Shown here one piece after another: positions 1-8,302 of a stretch of DNA of 64,000 nt (its first letter is position 1; each line of letters starts with the position of its first letter). A program made the position numbers and the translations under genes. The stretch covers positions 310,001-374,000 of the forward strand of contig JABTUU010000002.1 of NCBI GenBank assembly GCA_015075275.1. Direction: 5' to 3'. Origin of the DNA: Anaerolineales bacterium (GTDB lineage Bacteria; Chloroflexota; Anaerolineae; Anaerolineales; Villigracilaceae). The notes beneath the pieces were generated by a model that saw nothing but the letters and a program-made list of their open reading frames with translations, was not told the DNA's origin and did not search any database.

Positions 1-105
1 TATCTCATCATGGGCGGCGCTCAGCCGCATCCGCCGCAGTTGGTGAAGAATTACATTAAAGAGACGCGCGCGCGTCAGGGGCATTCGGACCCGCCGAGGA
101 AGTAA
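1..105 (+). CDS. C-terminal fragment of an unidentified protein
   Basis: The window opens inside a reading frame (frame 1) that runs 34 codons to a TAA at 103-105, ending in a basic, proline-rich tail (…SDPPRK). The start lies outside the window. The fragment is too short to assign a family. A good rho-independent terminator follows at 182-213, which supports this being the true end of a plus-strand gene or operon. I do not recognise the product. Confidence 0.6.
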   Translation, partial: YLIMGGAQPHPPQLVKNYIKETRARQGHSDPPRK

Positions 106-108
106 ATT

Positions 109-145
109 ATGTCGTTGCGAGTCTTCGAGAAGCAATCTTCTCGCG
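109..145. repeat. Partial copy of the TGTCGTTGCGAG palindromic repeat
   Basis: ATGTCGTTGCGAG at 109-121 followed by AGAAGCAATCTTCTCGC matches the outer arm and centre of the longer palindromic element at 6232-6327, but is shortened. It looks like a decayed or half copy of that repeat family. Confidence 0.55.
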
Positions 146-181
146 AATGATTATTGGAAATTGTGTTCTAAAAATACAAAG

Positions 182-213
182 CGCAGAGTATAATCGCTCT
201 GCGTTTTGATTTT
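182..213 (+). terminator. Rho-independent terminator
   Basis: Stem CGCAGAG (182-188) pairs with CTCTGCG (197-203) around an 8-nt loop, followed by TTTTGATTTT. It lies about 80 bases after the stop of the gene at the left edge of the window. Confidence 0.8.
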
Positions 214-418
214 AATTGTTGCGCTTTATGCTGAAAAGAATTATGTCATCCCTTCGGGATTTAGATGTGTATGCCTCGATTCTAGAGTCATCCCATCCCT
301 TCGGGATTGTTGCTCTGGGAAAAGAAGAGACCCTAGCATCACCCCAATCTCTAATCTCCAGTCTCCAATTCTCTAATTCTCCAATCCTCATTTACAAATT
401 ACTGCTTACGGAATTAAC
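214..418. other. Gene-free, repeat-rich spacer upstream of polA
   Basis: No convincing gene. It holds two copies of the small inverted repeat ATCCCTTCGGGAT (246-258 and 294-306) and a low-complexity stretch of TCTCCAATTCTCTAATTCT type (about 350-385). The same CTCTAATTCTC repeat returns inside the heparinase gene (10401-10422) and upstream of the Wzz-like gene (49681-49703). No clear polA promoter was seen. Confidence 0.6.
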
Positions 419-3229
419 ATGCCCCCCACCCTCTACCTCATTGACGGACACGCGCTGGCTTATCGAATGTATTTTGCATTGACCGCCGTCGGCGGGAGTC
501 AACGCTGGCAAACGTCGAAGGGCGAACCCACCGCAGGGATTTATGGATTCGCGCGCGAGTTGCTCCGCATCATCGAACAGGAAAAGCCTGAATATCTGGC
601 AGTCGCGTTCGACGTGGGCAAAACGTTCCGCGATGAAATTTTCCCCGAATACAAAGGGACGCGCGACAAAATGCCCGACGATCTTCGTCCGCAGATCAAG
701 CGTATCCGCGAGATGGTGGACGCGTTCAACATCCCGCGCCTCGAACTCGAAGGCTACGAAGCGGACGATGTGCTTGGCTCCGTCGCGCGTATCGCCGCCG
801 AGCAGGGACTTGGCGTCAAGATCGTCACCGGCGACCGCGACCTTCTGCAACTCGTCAACAAGAGAACATCGGTCTACCTCGCGGGCGATGACAAGACGTT
901 CATCAAAGATGAAGATGTGACTCAAAAGCTCGGTGTGCCGCCCAAACAAGTGGTGGACTACAAAGCGCTCGTCGGCGACAAATCGGACAACATCCCCGGC
1001 GTGGCGGGCGTGGGCGAAAAGACTGCGATTGCCCTGCTCGAAAAATACAAAACGCTCGACGGCATCTACAAAAACATTGACAAGGTCGAGCCACGCTGGA
1101 AGACCAAACTCGAAGCCAATAAAGAGAATGCCTATCTCAGTTACACGCTCGCGCAGATCAAAACGGACCTGAGCATCAAACTCGATCTGGAACACGCGAA
1201 GGCGCAGGACTTGAACGTCCCGGCGATCCAAGCATTTTTCACCGAGATGGAATTCCGCACGTTGTTGAAGACGCTCGAAAAAGTGACGGGACAACCAACA
1301 CCCCCCGCTTCGACTTCAATTTCTACGTCGGCTCCACTCAGCGCAAAAGCGGGCGGACAGATGTCCATGTTTGCGAATGAGCCGCAGGTAGTTGTCTCGC
1401 CGAAAATCGAATCGAATGTCACCGTCCACATCGTTGACACTGAGAAGAAATTGGATGATCTCGTCAAAGCGTTGAACAAAGCGAAGATCATTTCGTTCGA
1501 CACAGAAACAACTTCCACCGAAGAAATGAGAGCCGATATCGTCGGCATTTCGCTGGCGATCAAAGAGGGGGAAGGTTATTACATCCCCATCGGTCACAGC
1601 GCGGGGACAAATCTCCCGCTGAAGAAAGTGATCGCCGCGCTCGAAGCGCCGATGACGAATCCAAGAATCGGAAAAGTTGCTCACAACGCAAAGTACGATT
1701 ACATCGTGCTGGCACAACACGGACTCACCGTCTCGCCGCTGACCTTTGACACGATGCTCGCCGAATTCATCGTTGATCCCTCGTCGCGCAGTCTCGGCTT
1801 GAAGAATCTCGCCTTCGTGAAACTCGGCGAAGAAATGACACACATCGAGGAGTTGATCGGCAAGGGCAAAAAGCAGATCAGCATGGCAGACGTGGCGATC
1901 GAGTCCGTTGCGCCGTACGCGGTGGCGGACGCTGAAACCACGCTGCGATTGATGCCGCTTGAAGAAAAAGAATTGAAACGGGTGAGCGGCGAAAAACTGC
2001 TCGAAGAGATTGATATGCCGCTCACGCCCGTCCTTGCAGACATGGAGATGACAGGCATCTCGCTCGATGTTCCATTCTTTACTGAGATGAACACAGAATT
2101 GACGAAACGGCTTTCGCAGATCGAAAAGAAAGTTTTTGATTCTGTCGGCAAGCCGTTCAACATCAACTCCACGCAACAACTCTCGGATGTGCTGTTCAAA
2201 ACGCTCGGACTCGAACCGCCCGATAAAAACAACAAAACCGCCAGCGGACATTACTCCACTGCGGCGGGCGTGCTGGATGAATTAAGCGGCAAGCATCCCG
2301 TTGTGGATTGGGTTCTCGAACAGCGCGAACTCTCGAAGATCAAGTCAACGTATGTGGACGCGCTGCCCGTCGCCATTAATCCAAAAACGAATCGCGTGCA
2401 CACATCGTATTCACAAATCGGCGCGGTGACGGGGCGACTCTCCTCGAACAACCCGAACTTGCAGAACATCCCGATCCGCAGTGAAACGGGACGCCGGGTC
2501 CGCAATGGATTCATCGCGGGCAGGGGAAACTGGCTCATCTCGGTGGACTACTCGCAAATCGAATTACGCATCGTGGCGCACATGGCTCAGGATGAAGGGA
2601 TGCTTGCCGCCTTCCGCGCCGACGAGGATATCCACGCGACGACAGCCGCGGCAATCTACAACGTCGAGCTTGACGCGGTGACCAAAGACATGCGCCGTCA
2701 CGCGAAGGCGATCAACTTCGGTCTGATCTACGGCATGTCCGCATTTGGTCTGATGCGCGGCACCGACCTCACGCTGGCGGAAGCGGAGAATTTCGTCAAA
2801 GCCTATTTCACGAAATTCCCCGGCGTGAAAAAATATCTGGATGGAATCCGCAAACAAGCCGCGCAACAGGGATACGTCGAAACGCTTCTCGGACGGCGGC
2901 GATATTTCCCCGCGTTGCAGGGCAGGACGAACCCGCAGATGAAAGCCCGCGAAGAACGCGAAGCCATCAATGCGCCGATCCAAGGCACGGCGGCGGACAT
3001 CATGAAGATCGCCATGTTGAAGATCCCGCCCGCGTTGAAAAAAGCAAAGTTAAGCGGCAAGATGCTCTTGCAAGTCCACGACGAACTCGTGCTGGAATGT
3101 CCGAAAGATGAGTTGGAGAAAACGGCGAAGATCGTCAAGGAGACGATGGCAGAAGCCTATCCGTTGGATATACCCCTTTCCACTGAGGCGCGTTACGGTC
3201 CGAACTGGGGCGAGATGAAAGGGATTTGA
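419..3229 (+). CDS. polA: DNA polymerase I with 5'-3' and 3'-5' exonuclease domains
   Basis: 936 aa, normal full length. Residues 1 to about 290 are the 5'-3' flap exonuclease domain (LYLIDGHALAYR; EADDVLGSVA; GDKSDNIPGV). The proofreading domain at about 340-530 keeps its acidic residues: FDTET near 361, HNAKYD (Exo II) and YAVADAETT (Exo III). Polymerase motifs follow: motif A VDYSQIELR near 710, motif B RRHAKAINFGLIYG near 760, motif C QVHDELVLE near 884. The protein should fill gaps and remove RNA primers in repair and lagging-strand synthesis. The ATG at 419 gives the family N-terminus directly; the ribosome binding site is weak. The gene stands alone between a repeat-rich spacer and an IS-disrupted region. 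Intact proofreading is notable because several bacterial groups have lost those residues. Confidence 0.98.
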   Translation: MPPTLYLIDGHALAYRMYFALTAVGGSQRWQTSKGEPTAGIYGFARELLRIIEQEKPEYLAVAFDVGKTFRDEIFPEYKGTRDKMPDDLRPQIKRIREMVDAFNIPRLELEGYEADDVLGSVARIAAEQGLGVKIVTGDRDLLQLVNKRTSVYLAGDDKTFIKDEDVTQKLGVPPKQVVDYKALVGDKSDNIPGVAGVGEKTAIALLEKYKTLDGIYKNIDKVEPRWKTKLEANKENAYLSYTLAQIKTDLSIKLDLEHAKAQDLNVPAIQAFFTEMEFRTLLKTLEKVTGQPTPPASTSISTSAPLSAKAGGQMSMFANEPQVVVSPKIESNVTVHIVDTEKKLDDLVKALNKAKIISFDTETTSTEEMRADIVGISLAIKEGEGYYIPIGHSAGTNLPLKKVIAALEAPMTNPRIGKVAHNAKYDYIVLAQHGLTVSPLTFDTMLAEFIVDPSSRSLGLKNLAFVKLGEEMTHIEELIGKGKKQISMADVAIESVAPYAVADAETTLRLMPLEEKELKRVSGEKLLEEIDMPLTPVLADMEMTGISLDVPFFTEMNTELTKRLSQIEKKVFDSVGKPFNINSTQQLSDVLFKTLGLEPPDKNNKTASGHYSTAAGVLDELSGKHPVVDWVLEQRELSKIKSTYVDALPVAINPKTNRVHTSYSQIGAVTGRLSSNNPNLQNIPIRSETGRRVRNGFIAGRGNWLISVDYSQIELRIVAHMAQDEGMLAAFRADEDIHATTAAAIYNVELDAVTKDMRRHAKAINFGLIYGMSAFGLMRGTDLTLAEAENFVKAYFTKFPGVKKYLDGIRKQAAQQGYVETLLGRRRYFPALQGRTNPQMKAREEREAINAPIQGTAADIMKIAMLKIPPALKKAKLSGKMLLQVHDELVLECPKDELEKTAKIVKETMAEAYPLDIPLSTEARYGPNWGEMKGI

Positions 3230-3237
3230 AACAAGTA

Positions 3238-3268
3238 GACCTCCGAGTTTTTGAAAAACTTGGGGATC
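3238..3268 (+). repeat. Inverted repeat after polA, possible terminator
   Basis: GACCTCCGAGTTTTT faces AAAAACTTGGGGATC nine bases after the polA stop. The arms pair almost fully, with wobble pairs, but there is no strong U-tract. The ACCTCCGAG half also occurs at 8274-8282, so it may belong to a dispersed repeat as well as terminating polA. Confidence 0.45.
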
Positions 3269-3612
3269 TTTAGTTAGGTGCATTTTTACCTTACAAACCT
3301 CACTGGCTCAAAATATTTCTAAGTTCATCAAGCGAATAAAGTTCTGGTTTTCTCTGATGAAGCATAGCATGACAATTTGGGTGGACTGGGCGTAAACCGT
3401 CTATCGGATTAAGTTTCTAGCCTTTGCGAATTCCAGACAATGGTTTCAGGCGATGGGCATGAATAAAGTCTTGACCGATTTCACCAAATCGTTTTGCAAA
3501 ATCGAAGTCACAAACAACACAGTTTACGCCATATTTCTATGCAAATTACTCTAGCCTACAGATTGCGTTCGCAAACATTCCCTCTGACCGTTTTTGCCGT
3601 CCCTTCATAAAA

Positions 3613-4470
3613 TAGACCTCTTGCATAAGTGTGCCATAATAGGTGCATGCGATACGAAACCGTACAAAACCTCAAGGATGAAGACTTCAAACGATGCACA
3701 GGCGTCCAGCGCAACACCTTTGAACAAATGCTGGCAATCATGGAAGCAGGCTTGCGTAACTTTGGCAGGCCAACTACGCTCAAGCGAGCGGACCAGTTAC
3801 TGATGACCTTGATGTACTGGCGTGAATATCGCACTGAATTTCACATTGGCTTGACCTATGGCGTCAGCGAGTCAACGGTCTGTCGCACCATCCAAAAGGT
3901 TGAAAATGTGCTGATCCAATCCAAGCAGTTTCACCTGCCGGGCAAAAGCGTTGCAACCCAGCGATACGATCTTTGAAATTGTGCTAGTAGATGTGACTGA
4001 ACAGCCAGTTGAGCGACCAAAAGACAAAACGGCATTACAGCGGCAAAAGAAGCGCCATACCCAAAAAGCGCAGTTGATGGCCGACTTGAATACCGAGCAA
4101 ATCCTAGCCACAGACTTCTGTCACGGAAGTTGCCATGATTTTCAGTTGTTCAAACAAAGTCGCTCCAGGGTCGCAGAACACATTGGATTTTAGCCGATGC
4201 TGGCTACCAAGGATTGTCCAGTCTGCACTCGAATAGCCAGACACCGGCCAAGAAAAGTAAACTTCATCCTTTGAGCGCGGCACAAAAGACCGCCAATCGC
4301 AAGTTATCCAAGAAACGCATTGTGATCGAGAACATCATCCGCAAATTGAAAATCTTCCGGATCTTGAGTGAACGCTACCGCAATCGGCGAAAACGCTTTG
4401 GTTTGCGTTTCAATTTGATTGCAGCCATTTACAACCTGGAACTCAAATCATGACTTTTGCAAGAGGTCTA
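3613..4470 (+). mobile_element. IS5-like insertion sequence with TA target duplication
   Basis: Terminal inverted repeats TAGACCTCTTGCATAAGT (3613-3630) and, read on the minus strand from 4470, TAGACCTCTTGCAAAAGT match at 17 of 18 positions. The outermost TA on each side is best read as the target duplication, because joining the flanks with one TA restores the reading frame of the interrupted HNH gene. The 858-bp span holds one transposase gene, now frameshifted. The element probably belongs to the IS5 superfamily; the exact group was not determined. Confidence 0.85.
3647..4453 (+). pseudogene. Frameshifted DDE transposase of IS5 type
   Basis: Three consecutive frames together encode one DDE transposase. 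The first (ATG 3647 to 3976) holds the helix-turn-helix-like part (LTYGVSESTVCRTIQKVE). The second (about 3951-4193) holds VLVDVTEQPVERPKD and NTEQILATDFCHGSCHDF with two probable catalytic Asp residues. The third (about 4214-4453) holds KRIVIENIIRKLKIFRILSE with the probable catalytic Glu, then RNRRKRFGLRFNLIAAIYN. The shifts lie near 3951-3976 and 4190-4214. Without programmed frameshifting the protein is inactive. A CATAAT box six bases before the ATG suggests a leaderless transcript when the gene was functional. IS5-type assignment is from motif memory only. Confidence 0.8.
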
Positions 4471-4512
4471 ATGCTTTTCCAGATTCTATTTCGTCAGCAT
4501 AATTTATTCGAA

Positions 4513-4987
4513 GTAGGAGTTACGCAATTGCGGACAGGATGTAGGAGGGGTGTTTGAGGTAAGCACGGATAGCCTGGCGAATAATGATTTGTTTGGCTTC
4601 AGACCAAAATAAGCCGTTTTGGCTGCCGTCTTGAACGCTCTTTGATCCAGCCATATCCTTTCAGGCGCATTGTTCGTCCTTGTGATGGAATGAACCAGTC
4701 AGAAACTTGACGATTTCCAGACTTATCCAAACCGACCAGTCGTGTCAACCAATGTCAGCCAAAACCACGAGCCATTTTCAAGTTTTCCAGACTGCTATAC
4801 CAACTGCCGAAAGCGATCAACTCTGGTGTGAAACCGCGTTCTTGGGCTATTCTGGAAGCGATCGTTTTTGGTCAATACTGCATACACGTTGAGCCGCCAA
4901 CCAGAACTGGATGTAATCATACTCATCGACTTTGGGAGGGTTCATTCCCTCAGGTTACTCACTCTTCTTCAACTGCGTAAGTCCTAC
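4513..4987 (-). mobile_element. Internally deleted IS remnant
   Basis: Inverted ends GTAGGAGTTACGCAATTG (4513-4530) and CAACTGCGTAAGTCCTAC (4970-4987) match at 16 of 18 positions. The interior on the minus strand starts with a transposase-like N-terminus (ATG near 4947; MNPPKVDEYDYIQFWLAAQR, then stops) and ends with a C-terminal piece (AKQIIIRQAIRAYLKHPSYI), with most of the middle missing. At 475 bp it is a non-autonomous derivative. It sits next to the truncated 5' side of the HNH pseudogene and 24 bp before the glycosyltransferase start. I could not identify a target duplication or the IS family with confidence. Confidence 0.7.
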
Positions 4988-4997
4988 GCAAATAACT

Positions 4998-5003
4998 TAT
5001 AAT
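4998..5003 (+). promoter_or_regulatory. -10 box of a probable leaderless promoter
   Basis: TATAAT lies eight bases before the ATG at 5012, so transcription would start at or next to the start codon. Any -35 function would have to come from the right end of the neighbouring IS remnant. No TTGACA-like hexamer is obvious. Confidence 0.5.
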
Positions 5004-5011
5004 CATTCTCG

Positions 5012-6232
5012 ATGAAAATTCTGTTGATTAATCAAGCCTTCGTTTCGCCCGACGAGCCTGGGCATACTCGCCATTTCGAGTTGGCAAAATTTTTGCAATC
5101 GTGCGGACACGAACTCGTCATCGTCGCCAGCGACTTGAACTATCAAACGGGTCAACAGACAATCGAACGTAAAGGAATTTTTGCGGAACAAATGATTGAT
5201 GGTGTGCGGGTTTTACGCGCGTATATTTATCCCGCCTTGCATCGCAGTTATTTTTGGCGTATCGTTTCGTTTTTTAGTTTCATGTTCAGTTCGGTGTGGA
5301 CAGCGTTTCAAGTGAAAGATGTAGATTTGATCCTTGGCACAACACCGCCGATCTTTCAAGCCGTTTCCGCATGGTTCGTGGCGTGGACTCGCCGTAAGCC
5401 GTTCCTGCTCGAAGTCCGCGATCTGTGGCCCGAATTCGGCGTGAGTATGGGCGTGTTGAAAAATCCCATTGTGATCGCGCTGGGTCGTTGGCTGGAGAAA
5501 TTTTTGTACACGCGCGCGACGCATATCTTGGTGAATTCGCCTGCGTACAAGGATTATATGGTCGGCAAAGGCGTGCCTGAGCAGAAGATCACTTTCATTC
5601 CCTACGGCACAGATGTGGACATGTTCAATCCACAAATAGACGGCTCATCCATTCGCAACGAGTTGGGATTGCAAGATAAATTCGTCGTGTTATACGCAGG
5701 CGCGCTGGGACAGGCAAACGACATTGACACCATTCTCCGCGCGGCGGAACGCTTGAAGCCGTACGACAAAATTCATTTTGTCCTGTTCGGCGACGGGAAG
5801 GAACGTCCGCGCTTGCAAAGTGAAGCAGATCGAATGAAGTTGTCAAATGTTATCTTTGCGGGCGCCCGCCCCAAAAAAGATATGCCACAAGTTGTCGCCT
5901 CTGCAGATCTGTGTCTCGCCATCTTGCAGGATATTCCCATGTTTCGCACAACGTACCCAAATAAGGTCTTCGATTACATGGCGGCGGAACGCGCCACCGT
6001 GCTGGTCATTGACGGCATCACGCGCCAGTTGATTGAAGACTCATATGGGGGAGCGTATGTTCAGCCAAATGATGATAAGCAACTTGCCGAAATCATTCTT
6101 AACCTTTCAAAGAATCCCGACATTGTCAAACAAATGGGCTTGAACGCCCGCGAATATTTGGCCAGGCATCTTGATAGACGTGATAAGTTGAATGAAACGT
6201 TGGAATTGTTGGAGAAAATAGTCAATGCATAA
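5012..6232 (+). CDS. GT4-family glycosyltransferase (WbuB-like)
   Basis: 406 aa. The N-terminal half is a GT-B acceptor domain starting MKILLINQAFVSPDEPGHTRHFEL; GTTPPIFQAVSAW and LEVRDLWPEFG follow. The C-terminal donor-binding half has FVVLYAGALGQANDIDTILRA, the GDGKERPRL turn and PNKVFDYMAAERA with the family Glu. This layout is typical of WbuB/WcaI-type transferases that add a sugar to a lipid-linked glycan on the cytoplasmic face of the membrane. The substrate cannot be told. The start at 5012 is supported by the family N-terminus and by a -10 box placed for leaderless transcription; no Shine-Dalgarno is present. It opens a surface-polysaccharide block followed by an epimerase-like gene. 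Confidence 0.9.
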   Translation: MKILLINQAFVSPDEPGHTRHFELAKFLQSCGHELVIVASDLNYQTGQQTIERKGIFAEQMIDGVRVLRAYIYPALHRSYFWRIVSFFSFMFSSVWTAFQVKDVDLILGTTPPIFQAVSAWFVAWTRRKPFLLEVRDLWPEFGVSMGVLKNPIVIALGRWLEKFLYTRATHILVNSPAYKDYMVGKGVPEQKITFIPYGTDVDMFNPQIDGSSIRNELGLQDKFVVLYAGALGQANDIDTILRAAERLKPYDKIHFVLFGDGKERPRLQSEADRMKLSNVIFAGARPKKDMPQVVASADLCLAILQDIPMFRTTYPNKVFDYMAAERATVLVIDGITRQLIEDSYGGAYVQPNDDKQLAEIILNLSKNPDIVKQMGLNAREYLARHLDRRDKLNETLELLEKIVNA

Positions 6233-6327
6233 TGTCGTTGCGAGCTCTGAGCAGAGCAAATGGACGAAGCAATCTCCCCGAAACAGGAGATTGCTTCGTC
6301 GGACTATCGTCCTCCTCGCAACGACAT
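6232..6327. repeat. 96-bp double palindrome (REP/MITE-like)
   Basis: Outer arms ATGTCGTTGCGAG (6232-6244) and CTCGCAACGACAT (6315-6327) are exact inverses. An inner stem ACGAAGCAATCTCC (6264-6277) pairs exactly with GGAGATTGCTTCGT (6286-6299). It fills the gap between two co-oriented genes, overlapping the last base of the first stop. A shortened relative lies at 109-145. Folded RNA could act as a terminator or stabiliser, but there is no U-tract. Confidence 0.85.
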
Positions 6328-6340
6328 GTTATAGGCATTT

Positions 6341-7198
6341 ATGAAAATCTTCATCACAGGCGCAACGGGTTTTACAGGCTCGCGCGTCGCCCCGCTCCTC
6401 CTTGAAAACGGGTACGAAGTCCGCTGTCTTTATCGTGCCTCCAGCAACCGTTCGACTCTTTCCGATCCCAAAATCGAATGGGCGCAGGGAGATTTATCCG
6501 ATACTCAAGCGTTAACTTCCGCCATGCAAGGGACAGACACCCTCGTCAACATCGCATCCCTAGGCTTCGGTCACGCGGACTCGATCATCCGCGCCGCGAA
6601 AGACGCGGGCATCAAACGTGCCATCTTCATCAGCACAACCGCCATCTTCACGCAATTGAACGCGGCGAGCAAGAAGGTCCGCATGGCGGCGGAACTTGCC
6701 ATCGAAACCAGCGGACTGAAATACACCATCCTGCGTCCGACCATGATCTACGGCAGTCCGCGCGATCGCAACATGTGGCGACTGATTCGCTTTATTCGTT
6801 ACTCGCCGATCATCCCTGTTTTCGGCGATGGAAAATCTCTGCAACAACCCATCTACGTGGACGATGTCGCGCAGGCGGTGATGAGTTGTGTGTCGAACGA
6901 CAAGACGATTGGCAAAAGTTACAACATCGCAGGGAAACATCCTCTGATGTACAACGAGGTCATTGATACGATTACCAGACAGATGAACAGGCGTGTGTGG
7001 AAACTGCACATCCCCTCGAAGCCTGTTGTCGCAATACTCTCACTTTTCGAGCGGATGCGGATTCTATTTCCCATCAAAGCGGAGCAAGTCCTGCGGCTGA
7101 ACGAGAACAAGGATTTCAGTTACGCCGACGCGCAAAGGGATTTTTGGTTTAGTCCGCTGGCATTTGAGGAGGGGATAAGAATTGAATTGAAAACTTGA
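6341..7198 (+). CDS. NAD(P)-dependent epimerase/dehydratase family protein
   Basis: 285 aa, extended short-chain dehydrogenase fold. The N-terminus has the nucleotide-binding turn ITGATGFTGSRVAPLL, and QGDLSD and VNIAS follow as expected. The Tyr-x-x-x-Lys catalytic motif of classical nucleotide-sugar epimerases is not seen; the region after FISTTAIFTQL instead reads NAASKKVRMAAE. That, together with the overall shape (LRPTMIYGSPRDRNMW; QQPIYVDDVAQAV), suits the atypical or NmrA-like branch. Its role is probably modification of a sugar or of another lipid-linked substrate, judged only from neighbours. The start ATG follows the palindromic repeat, and the stop is 43 bases before the next gene. 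Confidence 0.8.
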   Translation: MKIFITGATGFTGSRVAPLLLENGYEVRCLYRASSNRSTLSDPKIEWAQGDLSDTQALTSAMQGTDTLVNIASLGFGHADSIIRAAKDAGIKRAIFISTTAIFTQLNAASKKVRMAAELAIETSGLKYTILRPTMIYGSPRDRNMWRLIRFIRYSPIIPVFGDGKSLQQPIYVDDVAQAVMSCVSNDKTIGKSYNIAGKHPLMYNEVIDTITRQMNRRVWKLHIPSKPVVAILSLFERMRILFPIKAEQVLRLNENKDFSYADAQRDFWFSPLAFEEGIRIELKT

Positions 7199-7241
7199 TA
7201 CAATATTATTGATATACAATTTTGGATATGCGGAGAAAGTT

Positions 7242-8234
7242 ATGGCATCACAGATCAAATCATGGCAAATTATTGACGGAAAGTTAGTTCCTTTACAATC
7301 GTCTTTGGTGAGCGATGGTAAGAAGGAGAGGGATGATCTTGAGCAATGGATCAAATCGAATCCTCAAATACTTGGAGATGATATTGCGGTCATCGGCGAA
7401 CAAGTACAAACGAACTCAGGACCTCTTGATTTCCTTGGAATTGACAATAATGGGAATACAGTAATTGTGGAGCTGAAAAGAGATAGGTTGCCTAGAGAGG
7501 CACTTGCGCAGGCAATTGATTACGCTTCAGACATCGCTGGTTGGGAAATTGATCGTTTTCGTGAGATTTGTAAAGCGTATACAGGACAAGCACTAGAGGA
7601 TTTTCTTCAAGAGAAATTTGAAGATATTTCTCTTGAAGACCTCACTATTAATCAGGCACAAAGACTTTTACTGGTTGGCACTGCAGTGGAAGAGTCGCTT
7701 GGCAGAATGATCGAGTGGCTATCTGATAGTTATAGTATTGGCATAAATGTGATTGTATTGAATTATGCAAAGACAAGCCAAGGCGATTCAATATTATCAA
7801 GGATGGTGATCATACCTGAAGAGGTTGAAAAGCAAAAAGCAAACAAGAAGAAGATCATTATCGAAATGTCAAATAAGCCGGGGGCATACGATAATGAGAC
7901 GCTAGAGGCGAAGCTTTTAGAATATCTTTCTAAAAATTTATACTCTTCTCAACGTATTCGAGATTATTTCTTGCCCACATTGCTCCAAAAAGGGCAAGTG
8001 ACGCGCGATCAGCTTAGAAGGGAATTTGTTCGTTTAAAAGCGGCAGATGATGAACGCCAGGCTGGATATTTTCTTTCCCTTATTTCTGGTCAGCTTGGGT
8101 ATAGTTGGAATGACTATCTGAGACAAGTTATCTCGTATGATTTTCCAAATCATCCTTGGGAAAAAGACAATTTCAGAATCAGAGATGAATACATCGAGCT
8201 GGTTACTGAAGTTCTGAGGAAGTTTGGAAAGTAA
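7242..8234 (+). CDS. NucS/DUF91-like endonuclease-domain protein
   Basis: 330 aa from the ATG at 7242, chosen because GGAGAAAG precedes it; an in-frame ATG at 7209 would add 11 residues. The region at residues 40-105 (EQWIKSNPQILGDDIAVIGEQ, then GPLDFLGIDNNGNTVIVELKRDR, then PREALAQAIDYAS) has the PD-(D/E)xK pattern of the NucS/EndoMS C-terminal nuclease domain: Asp in PLDFLG and the ELK triad end. The remaining 200 residues are not recognisable and do not resemble the NucS DNA-binding domain. Small stand-alone proteins of this kind are often annotated DUF91. The local base composition is AT-richer than the flanking polysaccharide genes, which is a sign of separate acquisition. A DNA repair or defence role is inference. 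Confidence 0.75.
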   Translation: MASQIKSWQIIDGKLVPLQSSLVSDGKKERDDLEQWIKSNPQILGDDIAVIGEQVQTNSGPLDFLGIDNNGNTVIVELKRDRLPREALAQAIDYASDIAGWEIDRFREICKAYTGQALEDFLQEKFEDISLEDLTINQAQRLLLVGTAVEESLGRMIEWLSDSYSIGINVIVLNYAKTSQGDSILSRMVIIPEEVEKQKANKKKIIIEMSNKPGAYDNETLEAKLLEYLSKNLYSSQRIRDYFLPTLLQKGQVTRDQLRREFVRLKAADDERQAGYFLSLISGQLGYSWNDYLRQVISYDFPNHPWEKDNFRIRDEYIELVTEVLRKFGK

Positions 8235-8258
8235 TTCGTTATTTCGTTTCATGGAACG

Positions 8259-8279
8259 CGGAGGCTACAAAAACCTCCG
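8259..8279. repeat. CGGAGG/CCTCCG hairpin
   Basis: CGGAGG (8259-8264) pairs with CCTCCG (8274-8279) over a 9-nt loop, between the NucS-like stop and the next start. There is no U-tract. The right arm matches part of the inverted repeat after polA. Confidence 0.5.
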
Positions 8280-8302
8280 AGTTCTCGTTTACAATCATTC
8301 CC

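Larger units (their letters stand above)
3300..4512 (-). pseudogene. Decayed HNH-endonuclease gene split by an IS element
   Basis: On the minus strand, 4512-4471 reads INYADEIESGKA. After removal of the IS (3613-4470, keeping one TA) it continues in frame as LFYEGTAKTVRGNV, the conserved region ahead of an HNH domain. Further on are CERN, an in-frame TAG, AR..CIE, a one-base frameshift, YGVNCVVCDFDF, FIHAHRLKPLS, a second TAG, then NPIDGLRPVHPNCHAMLH and a TGA at 3300-3302. This follows the order of HNH nucleases with a CxxC zinc knuckle, but the HH pair is HR and one metal cysteine is His. The gene is dead: two stops, one frameshift, an IS insertion, and loss of the N-terminus at the second IS (4513). 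The recognisable remnant is only the C-terminal part. Confidence 0.8.

Noticed and set aside
392..1294. 300-codon open frame on the minus strand inside polA
   Set aside because: It is antisense to conserved polA exonuclease sequence, has no recognisable domain, and arises from GC-biased third positions.
3613..4470. Functional transposase made by programmed frameshifting
   Set aside because: Two separate frame changes occur and no slippery heptamer was recognised, so decay is more likely.
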